From contig NZ_CP067087.1 in the NCBI RefSeq assembly GCF_016745095.1, positions 124,001-188,000 of the forward strand: DNA of 64,000 nt, written 5' to 3'. The notes beneath the pieces are model-generated. The model was given only the letters and a program-made list of their open reading frames with translations. It was not told the DNA's origin and made no database searches. Shown here in pieces: positions 28,158 through 38,450 of the stretch (its first letter is position 1; each line of letters opens with the position of its first letter). The position numbers and the translations under genes were made by a program. Source of the DNA: Croceicoccus sp. YJ47. Lineage in GTDB: Bacteria > Pseudomonadota > Alphaproteobacteria > Sphingomonadales > Sphingomonadaceae.

Positions 28158-29546
28158 TTGAGCAGCGGTTACGCCATTGTGCTTGATGTTGGTAAGACGA
28201 TGAGCAAGCTCACCCTGTGGTCGCGCGAGGGCCGCATTCTCGACCGCATTACCCGTGCGAACGGGCCGGCTGACGGCTTGCTCGACACCGCCGGTACAGC
28301 CGATTGGGCAATCGCGACGCTCAAGCGCTGGTCCGGCCACCCCATCGAATATATCGTGCCCGTGTCACACGGTGCCGCAGTCGCGGGCGTCCGCGATGGC
28401 GTGCCGGCTTTCGCTTCGCCCGATTACGAGGTGGCATTGCCGCCCGAGGTGCTCTCTGCATATCGCCAGCAGCGGGATCCTTTTGCAGAAACAGGGTCTC
28501 CCGCTCTTGCTGCCGGCCTGAACTTCGGCGCGCAACTCCATGCGCTTGAGGAGGCCGCACCGGAGGCCTTCGCGGATACGACCCTGATGCCCTATGCCCA
28601 GTACTGGGCTTGGTTGCTGACCGGCATGGCCACGAGCGAAGTCACGAGTCTTGGCTGCCATTCGGACCTCTGGAACCCTGCCAAAGGCGAATTTTCCGCC
28701 ATGGCTCGGCGCCGTGGCTGGGCCGGAAAATTTGCCCCGCTGTCGAAGGCTGGCGACGTGGTCGGCACACTCAAACCCGGCCTCGCCCGAGAGACCGGTC
28801 TGCCCGTCACTACTAAGGTGCTTGCCGGACTGCATGATTCCAACGCGGCGTTGGTCGCCGCGCGCGGATTTCCCGAAATCGCCGGGAACGAAGCGACGGT
28901 ACTATCCACCGGCACGTGGTTCATTGCCATGCGGCTCCCGGCAGAACCCCAGGACTTCACGGCCCTGCGAGAAGGGCGCGATTGTCTCGTCAATGTCGAT
29001 GCCGATGGCCAGGCTGTTCCCTCAGCCCGCTTCATGGGCGGGCGCGAGATTGAAACCCTGATCGAGATCGACACCCGCCGCGTCGACATCAAGCCCGACC
29101 AGCCGCATCTGCTCGCCGCAGTTCGCGGCGTGGTCCAGAGCCAGGCCATGGTCCTGCCCACGCTCGTGCCCGGCAACGGCCCCTTCCCCGCATGCAAGGG
29201 AGGATGGGTCGACAGGCCTGACGACTGGTACGCCCGCCGCGCCGGAGCCTGCATCTACGCCGCGCTGCTAGCCGACGTCTCGCTTGACCTGATCGGATCC
29301 AGGGACCGTCTCTTGATCGAAGGGCGGTTTGCCGAAGCCGAGGTTTTCGTCCGCGCCCTCGCATCGCTGCGTCCGGACATGACGATCTACACGGCCAATG
29401 CTCACAATGACGTGAGCTTTGGCGCCCTTCGCCTGATCGACCCTTCGCTCCAGCCTGATGGCGAACTGCAGCGCGTCGAACCGTTGTCCGAAGACCTGAC
29501 CGCATACAAGGCGGCGTGGCATGCGCGCATCGGCACTATCCGATGA
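28158..29546 (+). CDS. rhaK: Rhamnulokinase, FGGY carbohydrate kinase
   Basis: 462 residues with the FGGY two-domain fold. The phosphate-binding start [17 protein letters not shown] is followed by [16 protein letters not shown] and the substrate loop [12 protein letters not shown]. The second domain has [16 protein letters not shown] and [12 protein letters not shown] (adenosine motif). It phosphorylates L-rhamnulose. The TTG at 28158 has AAGGGAG at 28146-28152 at good distance; a GTG at 28152 overlaps that ribosome site. It is the first gene of a tightly packed operon, with its stop overlapping the lldD start (ATGA). Confidence 0.87.
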   Translation: MSSGYAIVLDVGKTMSKLTLWSREGRILDRITRANGPADGLLDTAGTADWAIATLKRWSGHPIEYIVPVSHGAAVAGVRDGVPAFASPDYEVALPPEVLSAYRQQRDPFAETGSPALAAGLNFGAQLHALEEAAPEAFADTTLMPYAQYWAWLLTGMATSEVTSLGCHSDLWNPAKGEFSAMARRRGWAGKFAPLSKAGDVVGTLKPGLARETGLPVTTKVLAGLHDSNAALVAARGFPEIAGNEATVLSTGTWFIAMRLPAEPQDFTALREGRDCLVNVDADGQAVPSARFMGGREIETLIEIDTRRVDIKPDQPHLLAAVRGVVQSQAMVLPTLVPGNGPFPACKGGWVDRPDDWYARRAGACIYAALLADVSLDLIGSRDRLLIEGRFAEAEVFVRALASLRPDMTIYTANAHNDVSFGALRLIDPSLQPDGELQRVEPLSEDLTAYKAAWHARIGTIR

Positions 29547-30697
29547 TCGCGGCTTCCGTTACCGACTATCGCGAACTGTCACGCCGCAAGGTGCCGCATT
29601 TCCTGTTCGAATATATCGACGGCGGCTCCTATGGCGAGGTGACGCTACGCAGAAACACGAGCGACCTTGCGCAAATCGCGCTGCGCCAGCGGATCCTGCG
29701 CGATGTCTCCCGGATCGACCTGTCGACACAATTGTTCGGGCAGATGCTGTCCATGCCGCTTGCACTCGCGCCCATCGGGCTCGCAGGCCTCAACGCGCGG
29801 CGCGGCGAATGCCAGGCCGTACGTGCAGCCGAGAGCGCAGGTGTGCCCTTCACGCTTTCCACGGTTTCTGCCTGCTCGATGGAGGAAGTGGCGGCCGCTG
29901 CATCCAGGCCGATCTGGTTTCAGCTCTACATGCTGCGAGACCGGGGCTTCATGCGCGAGATGATCCAGCGCGCGAAGGCCGTCGATTGCCCGGTGATGAT
30001 GTTCACCGTCGACCTGCCGCTCCCCGGCAGCCGCTATCGCGATGTTCGCTCCGGACTGTCGGGCGCAGACAATCTGAAGGGCGCGATGCGCCGCACATGG
30101 CAAGTGCTCAAGCGGCCGCGCTGGGCGTGGGACGTGGGCGTCATGGGGCGCCCGCTGTCGCTGGGCAACGTGGCGGGGGTCATGGGCGCCGATGCCCCCA
30201 TATCGGATTTTCTCGCCTGGCTCGGCAGCAATTTCGATCCCTCGGTTACGTGGCAGACGCTCGACTTCATCCGCTCGGAATGGGACCGCCCGCTGGTGAT
30301 CAAGGGCATCCTCGACCCCGATGATGCACGCGAAGCGGTAAAGCTGGGCGCAGATGGGATTGTCGTCTCGAACCATGGAGGCAGGCAGCTCGACGGCGCC
30401 CTTTCGGTTGCCCGTGCCCTCCCCCCGATTGCCGATGCCGTGAGGGGCGACATGACCGTACTCGCTGATGGCGGGGTGCGCTCCGGCCTCGATGTGGTGC
30501 GAATGCTGGCGCTGGGCGCTAATGGCGTGCTGATCGGGCGCCCCTGGGTCTACGCGCTCGGCGGACGCGGCGAGGCAGGCGTGCGCCACGTGCTTCACCT
30601 TATCGAAGCCGAGATGCGTGTTGCCATGGCGCTCACCGGCACAACCTCAATCGATCAAATCGACAGAACAGTTCTCGCACGGGGAGGGGATTCATGA
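29543..30697 (+). CDS. lldD: FMN-dependent L-lactate dehydrogenase
   Basis: 384 residues, family length. Motifs include [17 protein letters not shown] at the N-terminus, [31 protein letters not shown], the flavin-site lysine in [12 protein letters not shown], and [13 protein letters not shown] with the catalytic His. The enzyme oxidises L-lactate to pyruvate at the membrane. In this operon it finishes the rhamnose route, because the bifunctional aldolase/dehydrogenase releases L-lactate. The ATG at 29543 overlaps the kinase stop, and its own stop overlaps the transporter start. Confidence 0.92.
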   Translation: MIAASVTDYRELSRRKVPHFLFEYIDGGSYGEVTLRRNTSDLAQIALRQRILRDVSRIDLSTQLFGQMLSMPLALAPIGLAGLNARRGECQAVRAAESAGVPFTLSTVSACSMEEVAAAASRPIWFQLYMLRDRGFMREMIQRAKAVDCPVMMFTVDLPLPGSRYRDVRSGLSGADNLKGAMRRTWQVLKRPRWAWDVGVMGRPLSLGNVAGVMGADAPISDFLAWLGSNFDPSVTWQTLDFIRSEWDRPLVIKGILDPDDAREAVKLGADGIVVSNHGGRQLDGALSVARALPPIADAVRGDMTVLADGGVRSGLDVVRMLALGANGVLIGRPWVYALGGRGEAGVRHVLHLIEAEMRVAMALTGTTSIDQIDRTVLARGGDS

Positions 30698-31968
30698 GCC
30701 AGGTAGAGATCGTCGACGATCCGCATATCGAAAAGGATAACTGGAAGGGCACGATCCTTGCCGGCCTTGCCAACTACATCGACAGTGGTTCGATCGTTTC
30801 GGGCGCCGCTGCGCTGGCATTGTGGCAGAGTATGTATGGGCTTTCGGATAAGCTGCTTGGCCTGATAGCCGCCTTCGGACCCAATGCTATCGGCGCGGGC
30901 GTGGGTGCCATGATCGGCGGCTGGCTTTGCGACAGGCTGGGCCGCAAGCGCATCTATCAGTACGATATGCTGGTCTATGCCCTGGGTATGAGCATCCTCG
31001 TCTTTGCGGTGGCACCGTGGATGATCGTGCTGGGCTTCATCATCGTCGGCCTTGCTGTGGGTGCGGATATACCGGCCAGCTGGTCGTTGATTGCCGAGGA
31101 AGCGCCCGACACGCGGCGCGGCAAGCATTCGGGGGTCGCGCAGATATTGTGGAACCTCGGCCCTGTCGTCGTGCTGCTGATGAGCCTTTTCTTTACCGAT
31201 TTCTTGGGGCTTGGCGAGCTTGGCGCGCGCCTTGTCTTCGCACATCTGGTCCTCGTCGCCCTCGGTCTTACGTTCCTGCGCCGCAAGATGCGCGAAAGCC
31301 GCCGGTGGGAGGAAACGCAGCACGCGAGCTACTCCCCTCCCCCCGTCTCCGCCCTTTTCAAGGGACGCTATCTCGTCTCCATCGCAGGCCTGGTCGGGAT
31401 CTACGGGTTCTGGAACCTGTGGGCGGGCACCAACGGGTTGTTCTTCCCCTACCTTATGGAAACCCTCGGCGTTGCCACCCATTCCCAGAGTATCGCGCTT
31501 CAATGCCTCAATTTCTTCCTCGGCATGGTCGCCAACTATTTCATCTTCATGAAGTTCGTCGACAAGGTGAGCCACAGGACGATGTTCATGGTATCCGCCC
31601 TTATGCAGGTGGTGGGAATGAGCCTGCTGGCGATTTTTCCGCTCACCGTTCCGGTGGTGATCCTGCATGTGTTCCTGCTGGGCTTTTTCCAGGGCTTTGG
31701 TGCGCAGAGTTTCTTCCAGTTGTGGAGCGCCGAAATGTTCCCCACTGCGCTGCGCAGCACCGCTCAGGGACTATGCTTTGCCGTGGTGCGCATTACGCTG
31801 GGTGTTTTCAGCTTCTTCGTGCCGATGCTTGCGTCTGCCGATTTCACGGTGCTCGCCTGGATCCTGACCGGGTTCCTCGCGATAAGCGCGTTTGTCGGAT
31901 GGTTGTGGGCGCCGAACAATGCGGGCAAATCGTTGGAAGACATTCAGTATGAACAACAGGCAGGATAG
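30694..31968 (+). CDS. MFS transporter, probable L-rhamnose uptake
   Basis: 424 residues with about 12 membrane helices. The helix 2-3 loop signature [17 protein letters not shown] and the [12 protein letters not shown] sequence after helix 6 are typical of sugar-type major facilitator proteins. The N-terminus carries Asp/Asn in [12 protein letters not shown]. Sphingomonad rhamnose operons usually carry an MFS permease at this position, so L-rhamnose/H+ symport is likely, but specificity is inferred from context only. ATGA overlap with lldD; the regulator gene follows after 11 bp. Confidence 0.83.
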   Translation: MSQVEIVDDPHIEKDNWKGTILAGLANYIDSGSIVSGAAALALWQSMYGLSDKLLGLIAAFGPNAIGAGVGAMIGGWLCDRLGRKRIYQYDMLVYALGMSILVFAVAPWMIVLGFIIVGLAVGADIPASWSLIAEEAPDTRRGKHSGVAQILWNLGPVVVLLMSLFFTDFLGLGELGARLVFAHLVLVALGLTFLRRKMRESRRWEETQHASYSPPPVSALFKGRYLVSIAGLVGIYGFWNLWAGTNGLFFPYLMETLGVATHSQSIALQCLNFFLGMVANYFIFMKFVDKVSHRTMFMVSALMQVVGMSLLAIFPLTVPVVILHVFLLGFFQGFGAQSFFQLWSAEMFPTALRSTAQGLCFAVVRITLGVFSFFVPMLASADFTVLAWILTGFLAISAFVGWLWAPNNAGKSLEDIQYEQQAG

Positions 31969-31979
31969 GGATAATCACC

Positions 31980-32765
31980 ATGCACGCGACCGAGCGGGAG
32001 GAGGCGATACTGGCGGCGCTTGGCCGGAGCGGCTTCGTTTCCTACCGCGACCTTGAAGCGAACCTGGATGCGTCCCCTGCAACCATTCGGCGTGACCTCA
32101 GCCGGATGGAGGAGCAAGGCCTGCTCTCGCGCGTCCATGGTGGCGCGCGGGCGACAAGAAGCGAAGGCGATAGCGAAGTCCCGACGCTGAGCCTGCGCGG
32201 GACGCCGTTCGAGAAATCAATTGCGCAGAACCTCGCTGCGAAGCGCGCCATAGGAAAGGCGGCTGCGGCCCTGTGCGAAGCGGGCGAAGGCGTTATCATT
32301 GATGGCGGATCGACGACCTACCACATGTGTCCGCATCTTTCCGGGCTTGGCCTTCAGGTCCTGACCAATTCGCTTCACATCGTGAACGCCTTGCTTCCGC
32401 AGGAAGGTACGACGTTGCTGGTCCCATCCGGAACTATCTTCCGCGAACAGAATATCATTCTCGCTCCGGGCGGAGAGGACTCCATGCCCCGCTTTCACGC
32501 GAGCAAGCTGTTCATGGGTGCCGCCTCGATCGGTCCGCAAGGCATCGCGCAAACCGATACCGTGCTGGTCGCATCGCAGCGCCGATTCATAAAGCGGGCA
32601 GAGAAGATCGTCGTGCTTGTCGACAGCCACAAATTCGAAGCGTCTTCGGGAGCAATCGTGTGTGGACTCGATGAAATTGATACGGTGGTCTCCGATGCAA
32701 ACATCAAGGGCGAGATCTGCGCCATGCTCGAAGACAAGAACATCGAACTGATTGTCGCAGGATAG
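31980..32765 (+). CDS. DeoR/GlpR-type sugar regulator
   Basis: 261 residues. The N-terminal winged helix reads REEAILAALGRSGFVSYRDL, then SPATIRRDLSRMEEQGLLSR and VHGGA. The C-terminal phosphosugar-sensing domain shows IDGGSTTYHMCPHL, LVPSGTIFREQNIILAPGG and VLVDSHKFEASSG. It probably represses the divergent rhamnose units and responds to a phosphorylated intermediate such as rhamnulose-1-phosphate (family knowledge plus position). It is the last gene of the rhaK operon. Confidence 0.88.
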   Translation: MHATEREEAILAALGRSGFVSYRDLEANLDASPATIRRDLSRMEEQGLLSRVHGGARATRSEGDSEVPTLSLRGTPFEKSIAQNLAAKRAIGKAAAALCEAGEGVIIDGGSTTYHMCPHLSGLGLQVLTNSLHIVNALLPQEGTTLLVPSGTIFREQNIILAPGGEDSMPRFHASKLFMGAASIGPQGIAQTDTVLVASQRRFIKRAEKIVVLVDSHKFEASSGAIVCGLDEIDTVVSDANIKGEICAMLEDKNIELIVAG

Positions 32766-32819
32766 GCTTGGGAGAGCATCCGGACACCCGCAAAAACCCC
32801 TCCCGTCGACGTGCGGATT

Positions 32820-33320
32820 ATGATTCATTGCGTGCATTGGACGAAGAGTTTCGATGCAGCCAAAAGCCCGTTTGCACGGGCGGAACACCTTGCGCGGTTG
32901 AGCACGGATGGGGAACCGATCGAGGATCTGCTGCCACGGCGGAGTTCGCGCGCTTCTGGCCGCTTTTGACCCCGGCGGCTTGGCTATAGCGACCGAGCCG
33001 AGAGCGGTCGGCTACCGGTTGATCCGGTTACGATGTGCAGGGTGCTGGTGTTCCAGGCTCAGCATACTCTATCGGATGCGCGCTGAACCCTGAAGCCCCA
33101 AAGGCGAGGGATGCCAGAACGCATGCCGCGCGCCAATGCTGCAAAGTCAGCCTTGCGCGCCCGGGTTGAGCATGTCTCCGCCCACCAGAAGAACCACTAT
33201 GGGCTCTTCATCTGCACCATCGGCATTGCCAGGGCGCAAGCCAAACTCACGCTAGCCAACCTCATAGACAACTTCGACCGCTTGATCTTCCACGAACCGC
33301 GTGTCTCCACGGTGATAGGC
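32820..33320 (+). mobile_element. IS5-family transposase remnant, internally deleted
   Basis: The N-terminal part reads WTKSFDAAKSPFARAEHLAR and IEDLLP, then VDPVTMCRVLVFQAQHTLSD. A stop follows and the middle, with the first catalytic Asp residues, is missing. The C-terminus resumes as ANAAKSALRARVEHVSAHQK and KLTLANLIDNFDRLIFHE. Both blocks are strongly IS5-like. It is inactive. Confidence 0.78.
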
Positions 33321-33469
33321 GCGCCTGAGATCCGAGGAGCCACCTCAAAAGCCGAGAAACATCTTCGCAGAACAGCCCATCGGCGCCTACCAATGCCACC
33401 TCTCACGCCGCCTCGGCGGTCCGGCCAATCATGCCGCCAAACGCGTGTTGCGGGCGTCCACCTCGGATC

Positions 33470-33590
33470 AACCGCGCTATCGCTACCCGTTACGACCAAC
33501 TCGCAACAGCTTCCTCGAAATGGTCCATCTTGCCACCGCCAGGTACTGGCTCAAGTTGTCCACGCCCCCTCGGGAGACCGCTCCGCCATC
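33470..33590 (+). mobile_element. Second IS5 (IS427-type) transposase tail
   Basis: AIATRYDQLAT in one frame and NSFLEMVHLATARYWLK in another form the end of a two-frame IS5/IS427-type transposase. Only this tail is left. Confidence 0.6.
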
Positions 33591-33681
33591 CGCTGTGAAA
33601 GAATGGAATGAAAATACTTGTTCCACTACGGACTGACTGATAGCCTTTCGGCAGAAAGACTTCGAGCCAAGCGCCCACTTG

Positions 33682-33718
33682 CCGCGATACCTTGCCGAAT
33701 ATTTCCGAGGTATCGCGG
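33682..33718. promoter_or_regulatory. 11-bp perfect inverted repeat upstream of the ThuA gene
   Basis: CCGCGATACCT at 33682-33692 pairs with AGGTATCGCGG at 33708-33718, spacer 15 bp, about 107 bp before the ThuA-like start. There is no T run, so an operator or mRNA hairpin is more likely than a terminator. Confidence 0.45.
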
Positions 33719-33824
33719 ATACTGCGGCTATCCGCCGATCGCCGGCATGCGTTGGTTTGTCGTCTTTTTGAACGAACCACGGTTCCAATAAAAAATCGTT
33801 TTTGGGTGTTTTGGAGAGGCTGAT

Positions 33825-34853
33825 ATGCATTTTCGACTTATGCTTGGGATAACTGCACTTGCGTGTTCTCTGCCGTTCTATGGAGAAGCGGATGCGCAGC
33901 CTGCACCCGATCAGGGTTCCTCTGTCGAAGCTATGGCGTCAATTCAGGAAGAACCCGCGCCGACCAAGGCACGCAAGCTCAACATTCTGATTGCCGCGGG
34001 CCGGGTTAGCCAAGAACACGACAACGAAAATCGCACTTTCCGTTTTCACAGCAATCTCCTGACAACGGTCCTGGAGGACACCGGACGTTTCCGGGTAAGA
34101 GTTATCGAGGATTTCGATGCTATCGGAACCGAAATGCTCGAAGGATACGATGCGGTTATTATCTCCCGGGAAGGGCGCGATAACTATGTGGAGCCTGCCG
34201 AAGGCGTAGGTCCGCGGGTGGATCAGGCGCTTATCCAGTTCGTGAAAGACAAGGGCAAAGGTATCGTCTGGTTTCACAGTTCCTCGGTTCAGGAAGAGGA
34301 CTGGGGTTGGCCGGATGAATACAACAAGATCCGTGGCGGTAGCGTGAGTGCTGATGATGGTTTGCGCAGGGCGCCGACACTTGATTTCATCGGACAGGTC
34401 GACACAACGGCCCATCCGATCACCGAGGGCCTCCTGCCGGAGATATTCTTCACCGGTGACGACTTCCTGGTGGGCGCGCGCGTGTTCCCGGGGGCGAAGG
34501 TGCTCATGACCGTGAACGATGACATCGAATGGTATCGGCGCGCAGACTGGCCGAACAAGGCGACTGTTCCTGTCCCGCAGGGCGACATTACGCAGCTCCC
34601 CAACATTGGCAAACCGCAGCCCGTTGCCTGGATCAACGAGTATGGTCGCGGTCGTGCATTTACGATCATGCCCGGCCATGACGTCGACACGTTTCGGCGG
34701 TTGGACTATCTGGTCCTTCTGGCACGTGGCGTGGAATGGGCGGCATCGGGCGATGTCACATTGCCAAGGCCAGATATTCTGGGGCCTAACCGTTTCACGC
34801 CCTGGCCATTTTTCAACGGCCCTGATGATCACGAAAGCCGTTGGGGAGATTGA
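33825..34853 (+). CDS. Exported ThuA-like protein
   Basis: 342 residues. The signal peptide (LMLGITALACSLPFYGEADAQ) precedes a single ThuA (class I glutamine amidotransferase-like) domain: KLNILIAAGRVSQEHDNENR with His, LEGYDAVIISREGR, FVKDKGKGIVWFHSSSVQ, HPITEGLLPEIFFTGDDF, and near the end PVAWINEYGRGRAFTIMPGH. ThuA relatives are tied to trehalose or 3-keto-sugar use in Alphaproteobacteria and Bacteroidetes; the reaction is not settled. It is a single gene flanked by IS remnants and may belong to the glycoside locus upstream. There is an upstream inverted repeat. Confidence 0.82.
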   Translation: MHFRLMLGITALACSLPFYGEADAQPAPDQGSSVEAMASIQEEPAPTKARKLNILIAAGRVSQEHDNENRTFRFHSNLLTTVLEDTGRFRVRVIEDFDAIGTEMLEGYDAVIISREGRDNYVEPAEGVGPRVDQALIQFVKDKGKGIVWFHSSSVQEEDWGWPDEYNKIRGGSVSADDGLRRAPTLDFIGQVDTTAHPITEGLLPEIFFTGDDFLVGARVFPGAKVLMTVNDDIEWYRRADWPNKATVPVPQGDITQLPNIGKPQPVAWINEYGRGRAFTIMPGHDVDTFRRLDYLVLLARGVEWAASGDVTLPRPDILGPNRFTPWPFFNGPDDHESRWGD

Positions 34854-35247
34854 TCCCGTCGACGGCGAGGTGCGGGGATGGCAGATGTGGCGGCACGGCC
34901 AGGAGGACCGGGTCTCTTGGCGCGGGGCATCCGCTTCCCCTCCCCGCACCGAGATTTTTGCCAGAGCTACCATCCTTCTGACAGTGCTGTGCCGCTTGGC
35001 CGGGCAAACGAGAACGCGGAAGCCACAGTAAGGCGTCCCCACTACGGCAAATCCCGGCCCGGTTGCGGTTATGACAGGCAGCTTTCGGTCTCGATCCAAC
35101 GAAAGCTGTCGTCACAGCTTCTCCGGTCATGAAGTAATCCAGAAGCATCCTCACCGCAGCCGGATCCGCTCGCGATTTGATTGACAGTAACATTGCCTTT
35201 AAGCTTTTCGGCTAGACGACAATCCTAGTCGAATTTTGGGGGCATTC
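34854..35247. other. Gap with an IS6 end and no intact gene
   Basis: Contains the IS6 end listed next. After 34988 a minus-strand frame reads DPAAVRMLLDYFMTGEA, possibly a decayed regulator tail, but nothing firm. Confidence 0.4.
34908..34987 (-). mobile_element. IS6-family solo end, copy c
   Basis: About 80 bp matching the transposase-5' end shared by the other copies (TTGGCGCGGGGCATCC... to CTTCTGACAGTG). No transposase sequence remains. Confidence 0.65.
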
Positions 35248-36405
35248 ATGCAAATTCTGGTGGACCTCCACCTCGTCGTGTTCGGTCTACTCAGCGCGCT
35301 TGCCGCCATCTGCCTCGCTATTCACATCGCCTTGAAAGCTGGCTCGGCGTTGGCCTGGCTTGCTGCGACGCTTGCTTGCGTCGGCTTGGAAACGCTCGTC
35401 TTCCGCTATGCGGCTCACTCCGACCTTGGGGTCGCCGCCATGAGCTTGCTGGTTCCCTTGGCCTATCTTTTTGGGGGCAATGCCATCCGGCAAAGCCTCA
35501 AGCTCGAAATCGCGAACGGCAGGCAGCTCAGGATATTTGCTTACCTCATAGGGCTGTCTCTGGTGATGATCCCAGCGGGCGCGCCCATTTTCTATCAATG
35601 CATTCCTTTCCAGTCTGCTAGCGTTTACATTTTTTACGAGGCAATCCGGATCCAGATGCGCCAGCGCGACCGAAACCTAATCGATAACGCCTTGTTGCTT
35701 CTCTGTATCTGTTCGATGATCGGCGTTGCGATCCGCGCTCCAATGTTTCCCCTTCTGCTCGGCGAACCGACCCCGATACAGGTGATGAACGTCGACATCT
35801 TCGAAAGCATTTTCATCGATGCGCTCAGCCTGCTGACCGCGGGTCTGGCCATTCTGCTGGTCGCGAAAATCGTCGCAAACGTCATCGCGCTACACAAGCA
35901 TCAGGCAGAGCACGACGATCTGACCGGCCTCTTCAATCGCCGAATGTTCGATGAGGTCGCTAAACAGGTCGAGGGCCGGACGGGCTCGGTCATCATGTGC
36001 GACATCGACCGTTTCAAGGGCGTCAACGATGCCTATGGTCACCAGGTCGGAGATGATGTCATCCGAACCGTTGCATCGATATTCACGCTTTACGGCGACT
36101 ATGCGGGCCGTTTGGGAGGGGAGGAATTTGCCCTTCTTCTCGTCGATACGCCACAGGAGGAAGCCGCTCTGATCGCCGAAGCAATCCGATTGGAGTTCCA
36201 CCAATTCCGTCACCCTGCGACTGGCGAACAAGCAGCATTCAGCGCGAGTTTCGGCGTCGCGAGTTTCGGGGCCGGAAAAGATATGACGACTGCCTTCGAA
36301 CAGGCGGACAAGGCACTTTATTGCGCCAAGAAGAAAGGGCGCAACCAGGTATGTAGAGACGAGACAAATCCATCAGCCCAAGCAGCTCTGGAAAAGGCCG
36401 CCTGA
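35248..36405 (+). CDS. Membrane diguanylate cyclase (GGDEF)
   Basis: 385 residues. About seven hydrophobic helices fill the first 220 residues (for example LHLVVFGLLSALAAICLAIH and LLLLCICSMIGVAIRAP). A GGDEF domain follows, starting HDDLTGLFNRRMFDE and with CDIDRFKGVNDAYGHQVGDD and the active-site GGEEF at residues 290-294. It makes cyclic di-GMP from GTP. The RxxD product-inhibition site that normally lies five residues before the active site is absent (LYGD here). ATG 35248 is preferred over an upstream TTG at 35236. The sensor part is unclassified; there are no partner genes. Confidence 0.9.
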   Translation: MQILVDLHLVVFGLLSALAAICLAIHIALKAGSALAWLAATLACVGLETLVFRYAAHSDLGVAAMSLLVPLAYLFGGNAIRQSLKLEIANGRQLRIFAYLIGLSLVMIPAGAPIFYQCIPFQSASVYIFYEAIRIQMRQRDRNLIDNALLLLCICSMIGVAIRAPMFPLLLGEPTPIQVMNVDIFESIFIDALSLLTAGLAILLVAKIVANVIALHKHQAEHDDLTGLFNRRMFDEVAKQVEGRTGSVIMCDIDRFKGVNDAYGHQVGDDVIRTVASIFTLYGDYAGRLGGEEFALLLVDTPQEEAALIAEAIRLEFHQFRHPATGEQAAFSASFGVASFGAGKDMTTAFEQADKALYCAKKKGRNQVCRDETNPSAQAALEKAA

Positions 36406-36526
36406 GGGCAATCCGACGGCTTTTGGGCCGGGAGCCGACTGTCCGGTTTTGATAGGAAACATTGAGCAAGCTTGCGTCTTTACGACCAGCGAACAGGAGT
36501 TTGCTGTCGAAATAGGTCCGCGGTTC

Positions 36527-37371
36527 TCAGCAACCCTTCCCAAAGACGTTGATCAGGAAATCGGAGACGGCGCGCACGGCGGGTGCATTGTGGAGGTCCG
36601 CGTGAATGACCAACCAGACCGGCCTTTTTTCGGGCTGCTCCGGCGCCACGCGCATGATGTCCGGGCAGGCATCGCCCATGATGCAGGGCAGCAAAGCGAC
36701 CCCCAGTCCGGCGCGCGCGGCGGCGAATTGCGAGGGGAAATCGCTCGTCAAAGGTCGAGCGGCCGGTCGCCCGCATATTCCTCCAGCCACCGCTGCTGAG
36801 CGACATGCGCGAGCGTTTCGTCGAAGGCGATGAAGCGCCATTCCGCAGGCGGCTGCTTCGCGATCGGCGCGGTTGCATAGAGGGCGAAATCGACCTGCCC
36901 GATCCGCCGCACGATGTTCTGCTGCCCCTGGGGTTCGACCATTCGCACGGCCAGGTCCGCCTGCCCACGATCGAGCGAGGCAATATGCGAGTTGCCCGAG
37001 AGCACGATCCGCAGGTCGGGATGGGCCGAGCGCATCGCGCCCATTGCCGGAATGATCACCTCGCTCACGAGAATGGGCGGCGCGGAGAGGCGCACCGTCC
37101 CGGTCAGCGTGCCGTGCGCGGCGTAGCCTGCCCGCGCGACCTTCAGCGCGCTGTGTTCCATCTCCTGCGCGATGGCCGCGACTTCCCGCCCTTTTTCGGT
37201 CAGCGGCGTCGAGCGCGCGAGACGGCGGATCAGCTGCTGCCCCAGATCGTCCTCCAGCGCGGCAATGCGGCGCGAGACGGTCGCGTGGTTCACGCCGAGC
37301 CGCCGCGCGGTGGCCGCCAGCGATCCCTCGCGCTCCAGCGCCGCGAGAATGCGGAGATCATCCCAGTCCAT
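36527..37371 (-). pseudogene. LysR-family regulator, frameshifted
   Basis: From ATG 37371 the protein reads WDDLRILAALEREGSLAATA, RRLGVNHATVSRRIAALEDD and the effector domain to EEYAGDRPLDL, where a stop appears at about 36752. One missing base there separates it from TSDFPSQFAAARAGLGVALL and RAVSDFLINVFGKGC in the next frame. Joined length is about 281 aa, normal for LysR. It is divergent from the aldo/keto reductase gene, which it probably controlled. Confidence 0.83.
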
Positions 37372-37469
37372 CTGATCGTTCTTGCACGGGAGGCGTGCAA
37401 AAGCATGCAATTTCGCAGCGCTGCGAAAAGCCTAGAATGGCGCCCAGACCCAAACAGGAGCCTTTCATC

Positions 37470-38450
37470 ATGATCCCCCCGCTTCCCCTCGGCACCGACG
37501 GTCCGCAACTCCCCCAGCTTGGCCTGGGCTGCATGGGCATGTCCGAATTCTACGGCAAGACCGACGACGCGCAGTCGCTGGCGGTGCTCGACCGCGCCTA
37601 CGCGCTGGGCGTTCGCATGTTCGATACCGCCGATGTGTACGGCAATGGCCATAATGAAGAGCTGCTCGCGCGCTTCCTGAGGCAGGGGCGCGCAGAGGCC
37701 TTCGTCGCGACCAAGTTCGGCATCCGCAAGCAGCCGGGCGAATATGCGCGGACGATCGACAACAGCCCGGACTATATTCGGCAGGCCTGCGATGCGTCGC
37801 TGACGCGGCTCGGCATCGACCGGATCGACCTTTATTACGTCCACCGCGCCGAGGCCGGTCGCGCCATCGAGGAGACGATGGGTGTGCTCGCCGATCTGGT
37901 CACCGCGGGCAAGATCGCACGCATCGGACTGAGCGAGGTTTCCGCCGACACCCTGCGGCGCGCCCACGCGGTCCATCCGGTCGCCGCGGTGCAAAGCGAA
38001 TATTCGCTGACCACCCGCGACAGGGAGGCCGACGTCCTGCCCACCTGCCGCGAGCTGGGTGTGGCCTTCGTCGCCTATAGTCCGCTCGGCCGCGGCCTGC
38101 TTTCCGGCGCGATCGACCGCGAAACTCTCGCCGAAGACGATTTCCGCCGGCAGGCGCCGCGCTTCGGCGAGGACGCGCTGGCGGCGAACAGGGCCCGCCT
38201 CGCAACCCTTTCGGCCATTGCCGACCGGCGCGAGACAACCCCGGCGCAGGTCGCGCTGGCATGGGTGCTGGCCAAGGGGGCGTTCGCGATTCCCGGCACC
38301 AAGCGTCTGGCCTATCTCGAACAGAACATCGCCGCAGCCAGCCTGACCCTGTCCGCCGACGAGATCGACCGGCTCGATAACGCCTATGCCCCCGGCACCT
38401 TCGTGGGCGAGCGCTACACCGCCGAAGGGATGAAGGGTGTGAACGCATGA
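37470..38450 (+). CDS. Aldo/keto reductase
   Basis: 326 residues. The catalytic tetrad is visible: Asp in RMFDTADVYGNGHNEELL, Tyr in the same motif, Lys in VATKFGIRK and His in LYYVHRAE. The C-terminal FAIPGTKRLAYLEQN is the NADP phosphate-binding region. It is an NADPH-linked carbonyl reductase of the YajO/AKR13-like group; the substrate is unknown. AGGAGCC precedes the ATG at 37470. It is the only intact gene of its cluster, and its stop overlaps the start of the broken hydrolase gene. Confidence 0.9.
   Translation: MIPPLPLGTDGPQLPQLGLGCMGMSEFYGKTDDAQSLAVLDRAYALGVRMFDTADVYGNGHNEELLARFLRQGRAEAFVATKFGIRKQPGEYARTIDNSPDYIRQACDASLTRLGIDRIDLYYVHRAEAGRAIEETMGVLADLVTAGKIARIGLSEVSADTLRRAHAVHPVAAVQSEYSLTTRDREADVLPTCRELGVAFVAYSPLGRGLLSGAIDRETLAEDDFRRQAPRFGEDALAANRARLATLSAIADRRETTPAQVALAWVLAKGAFAIPGTKRLAYLEQNIAAASLTLSADEIDRLDNAYAPGTFVGERYTAEGMKGVNA

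Noticed and set aside
34988-35247. TetR-like C-terminus on the minus strand
   Set aside because: Only about 17 residues look regulator-like and no helix-turn-helix is present.
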